Shown here: positions 22,565 through 33,415 of the stretch, piece by piece
Position numbering within the stretch: position 1 is the stretch's first letter
Layout: each line of letters starts with the position of its first letter
NCBI GenBank assembly: GCA_033439255.1
Contig: CM065886.1
Coordinates: 806,001 to 870,000 of the forward strand
Reading direction: 5' to 3'
Origin: Hericium rajendrae
Taxonomy: Eukaryota > Basidiomycota > Agaricomycetes > Russulales > Hericiaceae
DNA: 64,000 nt
Program-made: the position numbers and the translations under genes
Notes under the pieces: model-generated
The model's input: the letters and a program-made list of their open reading frames with translations, nothing else
Database searches by the model: none
Told to the model about the DNA's origin: nothing

Positions 22565-24638
22565 ATGGGCATCCAGGCCATGCAGGCCCACCAGCCCGTC
22601 GTCCGTCATCCCACTCTGAAGACGACTTTCACTGGGATCCAGCATGCATTGTCCACGCTGGAGGCCCCGATTTACCAGTTCAGGGGCATCAAGTACGCCA
22701 GCATCCCCGCTCGCTTTCGCCAGTCAAAGCTCTTGACTTCGTATCTGTCTCGCACAGACGCGACTCGTTTTGGGTAAGTAGAGCAGAGAACAACATGTCC
22801 ACACGACTAACATTGGGCTCATTCAGACCTATATGCCCGCAACACAAGGGCCGGCCGATTGAAGAGGAGCTTTTCGGTTTCACCGAATGCGAGTTCCCTA
22901 GACAAAACCTCAAGCAAATAGAGTCTGAATGCTTGAATCTCAACATCACCTGTCCCGGCGGTCTGAACAAGGAGTCGCGTATACCAATTATGCTATGGAT
23001 ACACGGGTACGTTTCGCTCCCATTGGGTGGTTAGGACGCTTCATGCTAACCTCATGCAGTGGTAATTGCGGCTCAGGGTCACACTGGCTCTTTGATGGCG
23101 GCGCGCTTGTGCAGAACAGCATGCTCTTGGGAAAGCCTATCATGCTTGTGACTATCAAGTGCGTACGCTTCTCACATCCGGGCGTCGCCTGACCTGCATT
23201 AACGCATCTCTTTAAAAGTTTCCGACTGGGTATTTTTGGATTCGCCGCGAGTCCTAAGATGCAGGAAGACAACGAGGCGCATGGCGACGAAGGCGTTGGG
23301 AATTACGGGCTGCGTGATCAGCAAAAGGCCCTGGAATGGGTGCATCGTTTCATCGCAGACTTTGGTGGCGACCCCTCGAACATCACACTGTTTGGCGGGG
23401 CGACGGGCGGTATGGACATCCTATGCCACCTTGTCTCCCGCCAAAACGCTTCTGTTCCGCTCTTTCGCCGCGCGATCATCCAGAGTCCGATCATCGACTG
23501 CAGCGTGCCCGAAGTCTCTGTTGCTGGTGTTCAGCTCTCTCGATTGATGTGTGCACTTCATGTTTCGTCTCTGCAAGAGCTGCGAAGCATGGACGTAACG
23601 AAGTTAGCTAACGTCAAGTTCACCTCCCGCGCCGTCGACGACGGTGTCTTCTTCACTTCTAGGTGGAGGGAAGTCCTCTTTCCGAAAGAGTCTTTTCACA
23701 ACCGCCACCACCATCTTAGCAAAGCCACCTCCATGTCGTTCAGCGCCCACTCTATCATAGAGCGCCACCTCAATGAGCATCATAGCATGAGCAAGCTCCC
23801 GTCCGCGAAGGGCATACACCTCAGCCCACACCACCTCCGCCCATCAATAGCCAACGGACCCTTCACACCCTCTCAACCCATCATCATCGGCGATTGCGGC
23901 TTCGAGTCGCACCTCTACGCACTAGAAGCCTCGCTCTGGACCCCGCCCGGCGTCGTACGCCGCCTCAAAGCCATCTGCCAATCACTCACACGCGCCTCGG
24001 GGCTCCTGCGCGCGTACGACATCTCTACGAACACACCCCCGGAGGAACTCCCAGAGCGCGTGCTCGACCTCATCAACGACGCGCGCTTCGCGTGGCCGAC
24101 GGACTGCATGGCCGACGCGCTGCGGCGCGCGCACGGCGGCAGCGGCGTGTGGCGCTACGTCTTCGACCAGGAGTCGCCGCGCCGCGGCGTGCCCCACCAC
24201 GGCGCGGACCTGCTCTACCTCTTCGATACCGCGCGCCCGCTCTTTCCGCCGATTCCGACACCGGTCAACGGCTACTCGGACCTCGACACGGACACGGACA
24301 CGGATACGGAAACGTGCGACGTCGACACACTCGAGTGCGACGACGAGACGTGGGCGACGCCCGTCGTCGACGCGTACACGTACGCGCATGTGCGCGACGT
24401 GCTGCAGGGCCGCTGGCTTTCGTTCGCGTACGGCGAGGCGCCGTGGTCGGAAGAAAGCGTGTTCGTCTTCGGTCCGGAGGGCGAGACGGGCGAGCGCTGC
24501 CGGCCCATCTTCGAGGGCCGCCGCCGCCGGGCGATGTGGAAGGTGGCGCTGGAGCCGCTCGGCCGCGAGCTCATACACAAGGTTGGCGTCGAGCTTTGCA
24601 ACGGGCCAGTCGAGTGCGCATATATGGCGCGGTTCTAG
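22565..24638 (+). CDS. Type-B carboxylesterase-like protein lacking the catalytic serine
   Basis: The spliced protein has about 635 residues (introns 22774-22826, 23007-23059, 23159-23218), usual for a fungal type-B carboxylesterase. Family landmarks are present: APIYQFRGIKYA near the N-terminus; SECLNLNI; PIMLWIHGG; NFRLGIFGF; GNYGLRDQQKALEWV; and an acid-region loop, IGDCGFES. The catalytic His would be in PHHGADLLYLFD. However, the nucleophile elbow reads FGGATGG where the family has FGESAGG, so the serine is alanine (GCG codon at about 23400). The oxyanion-hole HGGGF is HGGNC. It is therefore probably not a hydrolase and may be a binding or structural relative. No signal peptide is evident. 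A (GACACG)n run encodes DTDTDTDTET near 24288. The exon 4 frame is long and undamaged, arguing against a pseudogene. Confidence 0.8.
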
Positions 24639-25342
24639 GCGGTCTGGGCTGTCTGATTTTCACGAGGCCGGTGCGATGCAGTTCAGGTTCGATGTTTTGT
24701 CTTCTTTTTTCATTCTAGGTGGTTTATGTCGGGGATCCTTTGTTTCCAGCGGTCCTCTTCATATCATTGCATGTTTCCCGCGTCCCTATCGACCCCCCTT
24801 TCCCCGCCCCTGCATCCCCATGTATTCTTCGCATCTTCTTCGGCTATTCCATGGTCACATTTACTCTGCATCTTACCGGTCCCCCAGAAAAGGAATTGTC
24901 GTCGAGGAGCTCACATCCCATTGCATTACCCATCGCACCCATCTTTGCCATGTATTTTATCATGTAATCTGCCATCCTGGCCCTCGTTGTACCGTAGAGT
25001 ATGTCGCCTTAGCCATTGTTGTACCATTCATAATCTGCCGATTCTACTTGAACACAGAACAATTATCTTTTGTCTAAGATCTGCCTGGTGACTACTCACT
25101 GTACAACGTCGTCCCCAAGTTGTGAAATGCAAAGCTCAATCCCATGTGTGTGCCTATACGAACGGACCGCATACCATGAACGAACGCATTCCAATGATGC
25201 AGCGTACAGGAAATGTCATTCAGAGCAAATGCAGTGCGATATCGTATGATTAGGAGTACAAGTGGACGATGTTGAAGTCCGTTTTAGTCTACACCCGACG
25301 TTGAATCTTCCGCCCAGATCCACCCCCACCGCCGCCGCACGC
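24639..25342. other. Convergent intergenic region
   Basis: It holds the 3' flanks of the esterase-like gene (+) and SHMT (-). Open frames here overlap T/C-rich untranslated sequence and show no protein character. Confidence 0.5.
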
Positions 25343-27951
25343 CTAATCGTCCTCCTCGATGCCCGCGGGCCGCTTGATCTCGCCCGTGATGCCGGGCACC
25401 GGCCAGCGCCTTGCGAACGCGCGCACCTCGGCGCGCAGGTCGCGCACCTGCTGCGCGCCGACCTTGCCGTCCTCGGGCGTCGTCGCGACGCGCACGAAGT
25501 CCTTCAGCAGCTTCGAGCCCGCCTCCTTCTGCAGCAGCAGCGCGAGCTGCACGCTGCGGTGCAGGAAGCGCGCGACCGTGCGCACGTCGTCTTCCAGCAT
25601 GTTGCGCGACGTCAGCGCCGAGGTGCCGAGGCGGATGCCGCCGGGCACCTGCGCGTTCGTGTCGCCCGACACCGCGTTCTCTGTCGTGCGTGTTAGCAAA
25701 GGTAGGGGGAGAGAGAGGGGGAAAGGCGCACTGTTGATGGTGATGCCGAGGAGGTCGCCGACCTTCTCGACTTTGGAGCCGGTGAGGCCGAGTGGGCGCA
25801 GGTCCCAGAGCACGAGGTGGTTGTCCGTGCCGCCGGTCTGGAGCTTGTAGCCCTCCTTGACGAGCTCGTCCGCGAGTGCGCGTGCGTTCGATACGACCTG
25901 CTTTGCGTATGCTTTCCACGAGGGCTGCGAGGCTTGCAGGAGCGCGACGGCGATGCCGGCGATGGTCTGCAGGGTCGTCAGCACGATGGAAGTGACAGAG
26001 GCAAAGTAGAACGCGCACGTTGTTGTGCGGGCCGCCCTGGCAGGCGGGGAAAACGGCGTCGTTCACGCGCTTCTCGAGGTCCTTGTTTTTCTCGCCGTCC
26101 TTGCGGAAGAAGATGAGACCCGCCCGCGGGCCACGGAGCGTTTTATGCCTGTAGAATTGTGAGCACAGGTGCAAGGTAGCTCAGGATGGTACGCACGTCG
26201 TAGTCGTCACGACGTCGCAGTATGCGAAGGGGTCATTGAGCTCCTGCGCGGCGATGAGGCCGGACGTGTGCGCAATGTCGGCCATCAGGTATGCGCCGTG
26301 CTCGTCAGCAGTCTTGCGCAGTGCGGCGTAGTCCCAGTCGCGGGGGTACGCGGATGCGCCGCAGATGAGGAGACGTGGCTTGAAGAGGCGCGCGTGCTTC
26401 GCGAGGCCGTCGTAGTCGATGAGCTGCGTCTGCGGGTCAAGGCCGTACGGGAGCGACTGGAAGTAGATGGAGGACGCGGTCATCTTCTTCTTGGCAGTGT
26501 AGTAACCGTGCGTCAAGTGGCCACCGTCGGGGAGACCGAGACCCATGAGGCGGTCCTGAGGCTGCAGAAGTGCGGTGAGCGCTGCGAAGCTACATTACAC
26601 GCGTGATCAGCATGAGTAGTGATCCGTCAGGATGCAGTCGTACTTGGCTGTTGAACCGGAGTAGGGCTGGACGTTGACACCCCACTTCGCGGGGTCAAGG
26701 TGGAAGGCCTCGAGCGCACGCTTGCGGCAAAGCAGCTCGAGCTCGTCAATCCACTCGTTCCCGCCGTAGTATCGCGCGTTGGGGAGACCTTCCGAGTACT
26801 TGTTAGTGAGGATGGAACCGTTGGCTTCCATCGTCGCGCGCGAGGTCAAGTTCTCGGACGCGATGAGCTCGAGGCCGGAGTACTGGCGCCATGTCTCCTT
26901 GTCGATGATGTTCTGCACCTCGGGGTCGATCTCGCCCAGAGGGGCGTAGAGAGCCTTGTTCTGTTAAAATATTAGCTCTGAACCGAATGAATCGACACAC
27001 GAAGCAAGGCAAAGGTAATTCCAGGGAAGCCCGGGCGATATCCTCCAACGTCTCCAGGCCCTGCACAACAAGCCTGATATGCGAGCCCCACATGGTCGTT
27101 GCTCTCCTCGGGAATCCGCCGCGCCGACAGCGTGACGCGCAAGTTGTCGAGGACCGTTATATCGTCGGCCGTCAGACCAATGCAACATATCCAGCAAAAG
27201 TGACGTATATCCAACGATGGGACATGCACGCAGCGCTGTCCATATGCCCTTGAAGGACACGCCGTCGCATGGGATATAGCGAGGATGATCCGACACAACC
27301 CCAGCAACTGTCCATTGGCCTGCACAAGTGACAGCAGCATGCATGGGGTGCTATTACGTGCGCTTGGCGCCGTTCATAGTCCCTCGGCGCATCTAGGACA
27401 CGAGGCGAAGTAATCCTGGGGGGATTTTGACACACCAGGGCCTGACTTGCAACGCAAGTGGAACACATCCCATCCATGCTACCGCGCTCATGCCATCCTG
27501 TTCCCTAGCGGGCCAAAAATGCGAAGCGAAGCAGCACTGAGGAACGACTAGTACACCAAACCAGAGCCGCGCGACTGTGCTCAGCGAGCACGGCACCTGC
27601 GTAAAGTGGCAGAAGCATGAATGCGATACGTTTGCAGCGCCGTCTCTCGCCCGATGGCGCAACACTCCAGCGCGAGTGATGTCTCATCCATGTTGCTGCG
27701 CCCAGTGCCGTGCATTGTCCCCTAGCGAAAACAGGAACCTGGGGATGACCTGGCACATCCCCCGCATTGCCTGCTGGCCAGAACAACATGTCCAGCACCA
27801 TTTGACACGTTTCTCGTGCATGCTATCGCGCTCAGCGCCATATAGAGTCCCCTAGCGCGTCGACGCGCCAGTGAACTGCATGCCATGCTGTCAGGAATAG
27901 CAAGAAAAGCAGATAACTCACAAAGTCCGGTGTCGCGGTTGACGAGGCCAT
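25343..27951 (-). CDS. SHM: Serine hydroxymethyltransferase, probably cytosolic
   Basis: The enzyme is PLP-dependent and interconverts serine plus tetrahydrofolate with glycine plus methylene-tetrahydrofolate, feeding one-carbon metabolism. Six exons on the minus strand: 27951-27922, 26960-26644, 26589-26197, 26148-26019, 25966-25732 and 25680-25343. Exon 1 encodes only [10 protein letters not shown] and has no mitochondrial targeting character. Diagnostic motifs are [59 protein letters not shown], the PLP-lysine loop [23 protein letters not shown] and [14 protein letters not shown]. Length (about 480 residues) and all key residues are normal, so it should be active. Intron 1 is exceptionally long (961 nt) while the others are 48-54 nt. 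Confidence 0.95.
26961..27921 (-). other. 961-nt first intron of SHMT with degenerate internal repeats
   Basis: It separates the ten-codon ATG exon from the enzyme body. Degenerate units of the type CATGYTRYYGCGCYCA...GCC...TSYCCCTAGCG begin at about 27475, 27689 and 27819, with a weaker one near 27335. There is no transposon end or protein motif. Such a length is unusual beside introns of about 50 nt and could hold a regulatory or alternative first-exon region. Confidence 0.6.
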
Positions 27952-28612
27952 TGTTCTGCGGGCGATGGGGATAGATGAGCGAAGAGGACGAGAGAGCAGA
28001 CGCAACATCGAAAAATTGACGCTGTCGATCGCCCCTTCAAATAATTGCTGTCAATTTGCTCGGACTCGAGCATTCACTTCAATCGGCTCCAAGCCTTATA
28101 TGTCGGCCGGCTGCTTCCGACCCGGCTTCCCTCTTCCGTTGACGCGTCTCCGTCGCCGTCGCGTCCTCCGTCGTCCCTCCGTACCGTGGCCACAAGACGT
28201 GTTCACTGCATCTCCACATCGTGCACAATGGACAGAATGCTCATTGACCGACCGCTTGTCGAGAACAAAGTCGCCGCGCTGGCCGAATCGATTATTTTTA
28301 GACGGGAAGTCGCGGAGTTTAAAAAGACCATACCTGCTTCGTTGGGACAATACAGACAATACCATCTCCATGCGATGCCCTCCCATTGTTCTGTTCTCCT
28401 TGTTCTTCGCGTATATATACCCCTCAACACCGCGCAATGGCCTCTAGCTTTTTCTCTCGTCTCTCTCAGTTAGATCCCCCGAGCCAGGTGCTCATCCACG
28501 ATATTTTAACGTCAAGTTCTGTCTCTTCACAACGCCGATTCTCTAGCATCTGCTTCACGGGCATCTCACATTCACTGTATCCAACATCTCGCATTTGTTG
28601 CATTTATTCATC
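27952..28612. promoter_or_regulatory. Divergent promoter region between SHMT and the secreted-protein gene
   Basis: The two genes are transcribed away from each other across about 660 nt. A TATA-like TATATATA at 28412-28419 faces the secreted-protein gene but lies about 200 nt before its ATG. CT-rich stretches occur on both sides. No operator is recognised. Confidence 0.4.
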
Positions 28613-29890
28613 ATGCAAGTTACACTTCTGAAGACTGTCTTCCTTTCTCTGCTTGTTGCGGAGGCATTTGCCCTCCCCACTCCAAAGATGACGGACAATG
28701 AGTCCACTTCTAAGGACGTGGACGCGGATTGCGGTATGCCACAATTACTCTTCTCTATTCACTCACCACTTACGCAACGTGTCCACGTAGACTCCTCGTC
28801 TGCTGCACCTGCAGCCACCGGAGCCGGCTTCGCCAACGCAGGCGTGCCCTCCGGGACCACCATCCTGCTGAACGCGCCCTCCGCTTCCGCTTCCGCCCCC
28901 ATCCTCTCCGGAAATGGCCAATCCAACAACGATGTGACACCCTCCGCCTCCATCATCAACCTCAACGCCCCCGCCCCCTCTCCCTCCGCGCCCGTCATGT
29001 ACAACCACGCGGGCGCCGCGACACCCTCCTCCGCCATCAACCTCAACGCCCCCGTTCCCTCCGCATCCACCAGCATCATCAAGCTCAACCGCCGCCAGGT
29101 GTTCGGCACGCCCGATTCGAGCGCGAGCGTCCCCGCGACGTTCAGCTTCGGCGACGCGGTGTCCTCGTCGACTGCAGTCGCGTCGGCTGAGACTTCGCCT
29201 GCCTTCGGCTCCGCGTCTGGATCTGTGGAGCCTACGGGCACCAGCACGCCGCTCATCGGCGTTTCCTCGTCTGCTGCCACCGGCGCTCTCTCCGCTTCCA
29301 CTACCCCCGAGGCTGCCACCGCGACCGAGGCATTCCCCAGCATCACCGACTCCGCGAGTGACGCATTCCCCATCGTGTCCACGTCCGCAACCGACGCATT
29401 TCTCACTACGTCCGCGTCCGCCAATGCTGCCGTCCCCACCGCATCCGCCAACGCTGCATCCGGATCCAGCGCCGTGACCGCCGACGCGCCCATCGTGACC
29501 GTAACCGTGACGGTCACTGCCGGCGCCGCCTCCGCCTCCGCATCCGGTGCAGCGGCCTCCGGCTCGGCCACCGCGCCCGTGTCCTCCGTGCTCGCGAGCT
29601 TCACGACCTCAGCAGCAGTGGTCTCGGAGACGACCTCTGCAGCAGCGGCATCTGCGACCACCACCGCAGTAACAGGCTTGACGACCACCTCCGCAGCGGC
29701 CGCCTCGGCGACGACGACCGCCGCTGCGTCCTCGCCCTTCGGCCCCATCGCCGTTGCCGCGCCCTCCTCGGTGTCCATCATCCAGCTCACGCCGACCACA
29801 CCGACGGCCACTGCAGTCGTGAATACCGCTGCGTCGCCCTCTGCGGGCAATCCGTTTGGGCTGAGCCGGTTCGGGGGCGCGCGGGTGTGA
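28613..29890 (+). CDS. Secreted Ser/Ala/Thr-rich low-complexity protein
   Basis: The start at 28613 gives a clear signal peptide (MQVTLLKTVFLSLLVAEAFA, cleavage near ALP-TP). An in-frame GT-AG intron at 28734-28790 is more likely than translation of its MPQLLF... stretch. The mature protein is built of imperfect units ending in LNAP (ILLNAPS, IINLNAP, AINLNAP, IIKLN), then a long Ser/Thr/Ala region likely to be O-glycosylated, ending GLSRFGGARV. There is no hydrophobic GPI tail and no catalytic domain. It probably sits in the cell wall or medium. A broken paralogue lies at 33182-33229 plus 57642-58520. The antisense strand is also open for 363 codons, an effect of GC-rich codon bias. Confidence 0.7.
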   Translation: MQVTLLKTVFLSLLVAEAFALPTPKMTDNESTSKDVDADCGMPQLLFSIHSPLTQRVHVDSSSAAPAATGAGFANAGVPSGTTILLNAPSASASAPILSGNGQSNNDVTPSASIINLNAPAPSPSAPVMYNHAGAATPSSAINLNAPVPSASTSIIKLNRRQVFGTPDSSASVPATFSFGDAVSSSTAVASAETSPAFGSASGSVEPTGTSTPLIGVSSSAATGALSASTTPEAATATEAFPSITDSASDAFPIVSTSATDAFLTTSASANAAVPTASANAASGSSAVTADAPIVTVTVTVTAGAASASASGAAASGSATAPVSSVLASFTTSAAVVSETTSAAAASATTTAVTGLTTTSAAAASATTTAAASSPFGPIAVAAPSSVSIIQLTPTTPTATAVVNTAASPSAGNPFGLSRFGGARV

Positions 29891-30640
29891 AGGGGGGAGG
29901 GAAATAATGTCTGTACGATGTTCGTGTTGTATTTAGTAGTTTGTGGATAGGAATGAGATATATCATATGTTGCTATGCGTGTGTGATTCTGGGACGTGTA
30001 CTTTGTCTATTGGGATATTGCGCGCTGCGCAGAGATCTCGATGATGAGCGCGCGCGTGTCGTTCTTGCACGGCGGCCTCCATATCATCCAGCTGGTCTGT
30101 GGCACTGAACAGGTTTAATCGCCGCCAATCAGGACCGACGCGGATAATTTACCATTGCGCGAGCGTGAGCAGAGTGTAGAATATATCGCCTTGATCTGCT
30201 CAGAGAGCCGGAGACGCGGTGCGACTGTTGCGACGATATACTTATCTGCAACCGCTGCATGCACTACAACGGATCTCCCGAAAGCTTGGACTTGATCATC
30301 GACTTATCCGAGCCCGGTGCTCTCTTACCGTCATTTCTAACAGACAATGAGACTCCAGTCACATTTAACGATGCCCGAGTTGATTTTGTTTTGTGATTTG
30401 CTTGCTCTGATCCCCTTCTAATATATGAGTTGCCTTACCATAGATTCGTTATTCGCTGACACTTGTCTTCTGTCTGAGGTCAGCTACGGAGACTCTGCCG
30501 TATGTACTTTAATACCACTAGCTATGCCGACAAATGAGTTAGAAATGTAAGACACCGCTGCGGGACCTCGTTTTGGCCCCACGGCTCGTATCCGACTATC
30601 TTCGGGGACGTGTTGCCTTCGAGCAACCTATCACTAGTGC
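29891..30640. other. Intergenic part of the duplicated block
   Basis: No gene. Some 350 nt of it are recognisable again at 58690-59080, so it was duplicated with its neighbours. Confidence 0.5.
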
Positions 30641-31698
30641 CTACTTCAATGCTTGTCCATCCCTCCAGTGCCTCCGAATGGAACCTGGATGGATGGTACT
30701 TTTTCTCTTCAGCTCCAAAATTGTGAAGTGTAAGGTGGTTCCTGGCTTGAACTCGAAATATTTTGTGACCGAGTTTTCGACCGCTTCGCCGTCTCCTTCG
30801 AAAACAAAAGCCCACTTGTCGGTATTGATCGAGCCATCTAGGAACACTTCACAATGGACAGCTTTCACTTCATGTGGCTTCCGAAAATAGAAATTTAGGA
30901 AGTCCCTGAAAAGCTATACCAAACCAAGGTGCCAAAGTTACTGATACGACACAACTAAGCATCGACCATTGGACGTACCTGTTGCGTCGCACATAACTCC
31001 CATGGTACAGTCATGACATGCTTATCGGTGAGTTCGAGTCTGATAGGCAACGATTCTGCGTCCTGGTCACCTTCCCAGAGATATCCCAGCCGTTGTGGCA
31101 GATTCTTGACACAGCGGTGGATCTCCATGACGAGCGCACGCTGCTCGTGCACGGCGACCTGCACAGATTCGAGCCGATCTCCCGTGCGATCGACCTGATT
31201 CGAGACGCGATCCAAGCGATCTCTGCATGGCACAGTAAATTTTCCAATCAATGGGGTGACGGGGGGTACTGACCCTTGTGCAAGCGTGAGTAGCGTGTTG
31301 ATCGCCTTGATCTGCTCCGAGAGCCGGAGACGCAGCGCGACGACCTCGTCGTTCCTCACCAGCATCCATCCGACCCTACGCCACAAATTACTCGTCGTCG
31401 AGCTGCGGAAGGCTGCAACCCGCTCATTTGCCTGCGTTAGAAGACGTAGGCAGACATGCACGGCGTGGTACAACCCATTCTCGACGGACTGGGACAGTCG
31501 ATCTGGGCCTTGGACAGACAGCGTATGCTGCGCGCTCGCAACGGTATACACGAGCGAGTCGAGTTCGGCGAGGAGGTCGCGGTACTCGGCCGACGTGCCC
31601 TTGGTGTCGCAGAGCGCAGTGCGGATGGTATTCGCGATCTGGAGGAGCGAGATGATGTCTCCTAGCGAGCCGAATGTGAAAGCGACCACGGCGGTCAT
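30641..31698 (-). CDS. Family-U protein (copy B): helical N-terminus plus ubiquitin-like-type C-terminus
   Basis: Exon 1 (31698-30979) and exon 2 (30913-30641) with intron 30978-30914 give about 330 residues. The N-terminus FTFGSLGDIISLLQIANTI resembles the FS(V/F)G(S/D)xGD helical start common in fungal STAND/NLR-associated and related proteins. A helical middle follows (DLLAELDSLV, LSEQIKAINTL, REQ/HEQRALVMEIHRCV). The end of exon 1, IRLELTDKHVMTVPWELC, and exon 2, LFRDFLNFYFRKP...FKPGTTLHFTILEL, have the pattern of the fungal ubiquitin-like (ULD-type) domain, in which a tryptophan/proline segment precedes a short helix. This assignment is from memory of the pattern. The function is not known; a signalling or incompatibility role would be speculation. 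The C-terminal tail differs in frame from copy C after ELKRK. Two relatives are in this window (19703 and 59082). Confidence 0.6.
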
Positions 31699-31850
31699 GG
31701 TGGGGGGATCGCGGGTCGCTGATAATCATGGATCTACAAGGTATTATTGTTATATTGTCATCCTGCTCTCCACGGTGCAGCCTCATGGCGTGCACAGGTT
31801 GGCGCTTCTGTCCCTCCCAGGGCTATCGTCGAAGCGCTGATCCTAGGATA

Positions 31851-32592
31851 GAAGGGGTCATGAGGAAGACGTCGATATGATTTCCTACGCACCGATTTAT
31901 CATATAGCTTTCAACTGGGTTCAGCAGTGCGTCTGAAAGATCCGCAAGGAGCGGCTTAGATGTGTACAACTTCGAACGCAACATAAGTCATATGGGAAGA
32001 GTTCAGAAAGTGACCTGAGCGGAGTTGTCACTCGATCTCTATGCTCATCTCGAGGCTCGGGGAATGCCGAGACTGGCTGAACCTGGCCGAACAACTTCTG
32101 TCAAGTGCATCGTTCTAAGTTCTGTCATTCCGTCCTTCCGTCCTCCATTCTTTCCTTCCAGCACATCTGTACGGGGAGTGATAGTCTAGATCTCGTCGTC
32201 TTATCTCTGTTTTCTTGCGCAGCTCCAAGGATTCGTGGTGAGCAAAGGCGGCATAAGAATTGACAGTGGCACACTATTACAGGCTTATGGTCTGGCGATC
32301 GCTTGAACAGCGTTTCGAGAACAACCTCGTGTCGTCAATCCAGTACGTCGTGTTCAGAACCATATGTATGGTGCATACACAGCAGGAATCGAGTCGTGCC
32401 TGGACGTAGGCCGCAGTAACTTCAATACTGTCAGTAATTCAGTGTCTCACACTAACCGCCGCTATCACTGGATCCTTAGTGCCCGCAGTATGGTGACGCG
32501 CGGTTTATAAGGAAGCGGAGCCAAATCCTCCAATTTCATGAAAGCAGGACGAGCGGGCCTATCTTGTCCTCTTTTTTCTGTCGCCATAGACC
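31851..32592. other. Intergenic region upstream of the hydrolase gene
   Basis: No gene or repeat recognised. A T-rich stretch and short CT runs precede the ATG at 32593. Confidence 0.4.
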
Positions 32593-33317
32593 ATGTCGCG
32601 CCCGCCCTCGACAGGCAAGTATATACACTCTGCGGATGGAACGACCATCTACGCCGAGGCATCTGGCTCCCACTCGAACACACACATCGTGCTCATCCCG
32701 GGTCTCGGCCTGAGTGACGCAGTGTTCGACGAGTTCTGCGGCGACGAAAGTCTGCTCAAGTCGGTCTATGCGGTGCGTGTTCGTCGTGCCGCGTGCCGCT
32801 ACAATGTTGTGCTATCTAGCGCAGGTGCGTGTCGATCCTCGCGGTCATGGGCACAGCAGCCCTACCACGACCGCTTACTCGCAGGAATCGAAGCGTTACG
32901 CAGAAGACTTCGAAGCGATCGTGAAGGCATTCGACTTGCACAAGCCGGTCCTTGTCGCATGGTTCGTCGTCGGCCCTTCACGCATTCTCTGTACTCACGT
33001 CCTGCCTCGCACGCCAGGAGCCTCGGCGGTAAGCCGCGTCCGCGCAGCGCACATTCACTATCCTAATCCATCTACCAGGCGCCCTCCTCTGCGACATCGC
33101 CACATACCTCCCGTCCTTCACCCTGTCCGGCTGCGTCTTCCTCGCGGGGATGCCCTGGGCGCAGGAGCTCCTCCAGGACGAAGATTCCTCATTTGTTGTG
33201 CCTGCAGCCACCGGAGCTGGCTCCCCCTGGGAGATCAAACCCGCGCCAACATTGGCCGGAACGGGAAGGAAATTCAAACTGGCGCCAACATATGATGTAA
33301 GCGGCGGGGCCACGTGA
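32593..33317 (+). CDS. Truncated alpha/beta-hydrolase fused to secreted-protein fragment
   Basis: Exons 32593-32772, 32825-32961, 33018-33028 and 33079-33317 give an alpha/beta-hydrolase N-terminal half: HIVLIPGLGLSD (HGxG-like loop), VRVDPRGHGHSSP, and the nucleophile elbow AWSLGG. The elbow's Ser codon lies in an 11-nt exon (33018-33028). It continues ALLCDIATYLPSF and VFLAGMPWAQEL. After QDE the same frame enters EDSSFVVPAATGAGS, homologous to exon 2 of the secreted protein (28791 on), then the MULE terminal repeat, and stops at 33317. The cap, catalytic acid and His are missing, so no activity is expected. The fusion point (about 33180) is the left end of the duplicated block, and the MULE start (33230) lies 48 nt beyond. 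Confidence 0.7.
33221..33229. repeat. Left 9-bp target-site duplication (CTCCCCCTG) of the MULE composite
   Basis: Identical to 57633-57641. Nine bases is the usual MULE target duplication. Removing everything between the copies rejoins the secreted-protein homology (GAGS / CAGAPYGTSILLNAPS). Confidence 0.85.
33230..33269 (+). repeat. M1 5' terminal inverted repeat
   Basis: Forty bases beginning GGAGATCAAACCC and ending GGAACGGGAAGG. The inverted partner is at 54367-54406, where C14 is T. Confidence 0.9.
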
Positions 33318-33415
33318 TTAGAACGCGTCACCGCGCACCGCGCGACGCGCTCCTCGTCGTCGTTACCCTTGACCCTGTATCCTCCTCCTCTCGTAGTTTT
33401 TAATCGTAACATACC

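Larger units (their letters stand above)
28791..31850. repeat. Segmental duplication, copy 1
   Basis: From exon 2 of the secreted-protein gene to past the family-U gene's 5' flank, this sequence recurs in the same order and orientation at 33182-33229 plus 57642-60270. Matches include coding and non-coding parts, such as TTCTAACAGACAATGAGAC at 30334 and 58754 and the promoter side of family U up to GTGCACAGG. Confidence 0.75.

Noticed and set aside
23894-24718. Arg-rich frames overlapping the esterase-like exon 4
   Set aside because: Low-complexity shadow frames in a GC-rich exon. The esterase frame carries the family motifs.
28759-29850. 363-codon open frame antisense to the secreted-protein gene
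   Set aside because: It mirrors GC-rich Ser/Ala codons of the real gene, which has a signal peptide. No independent motif.
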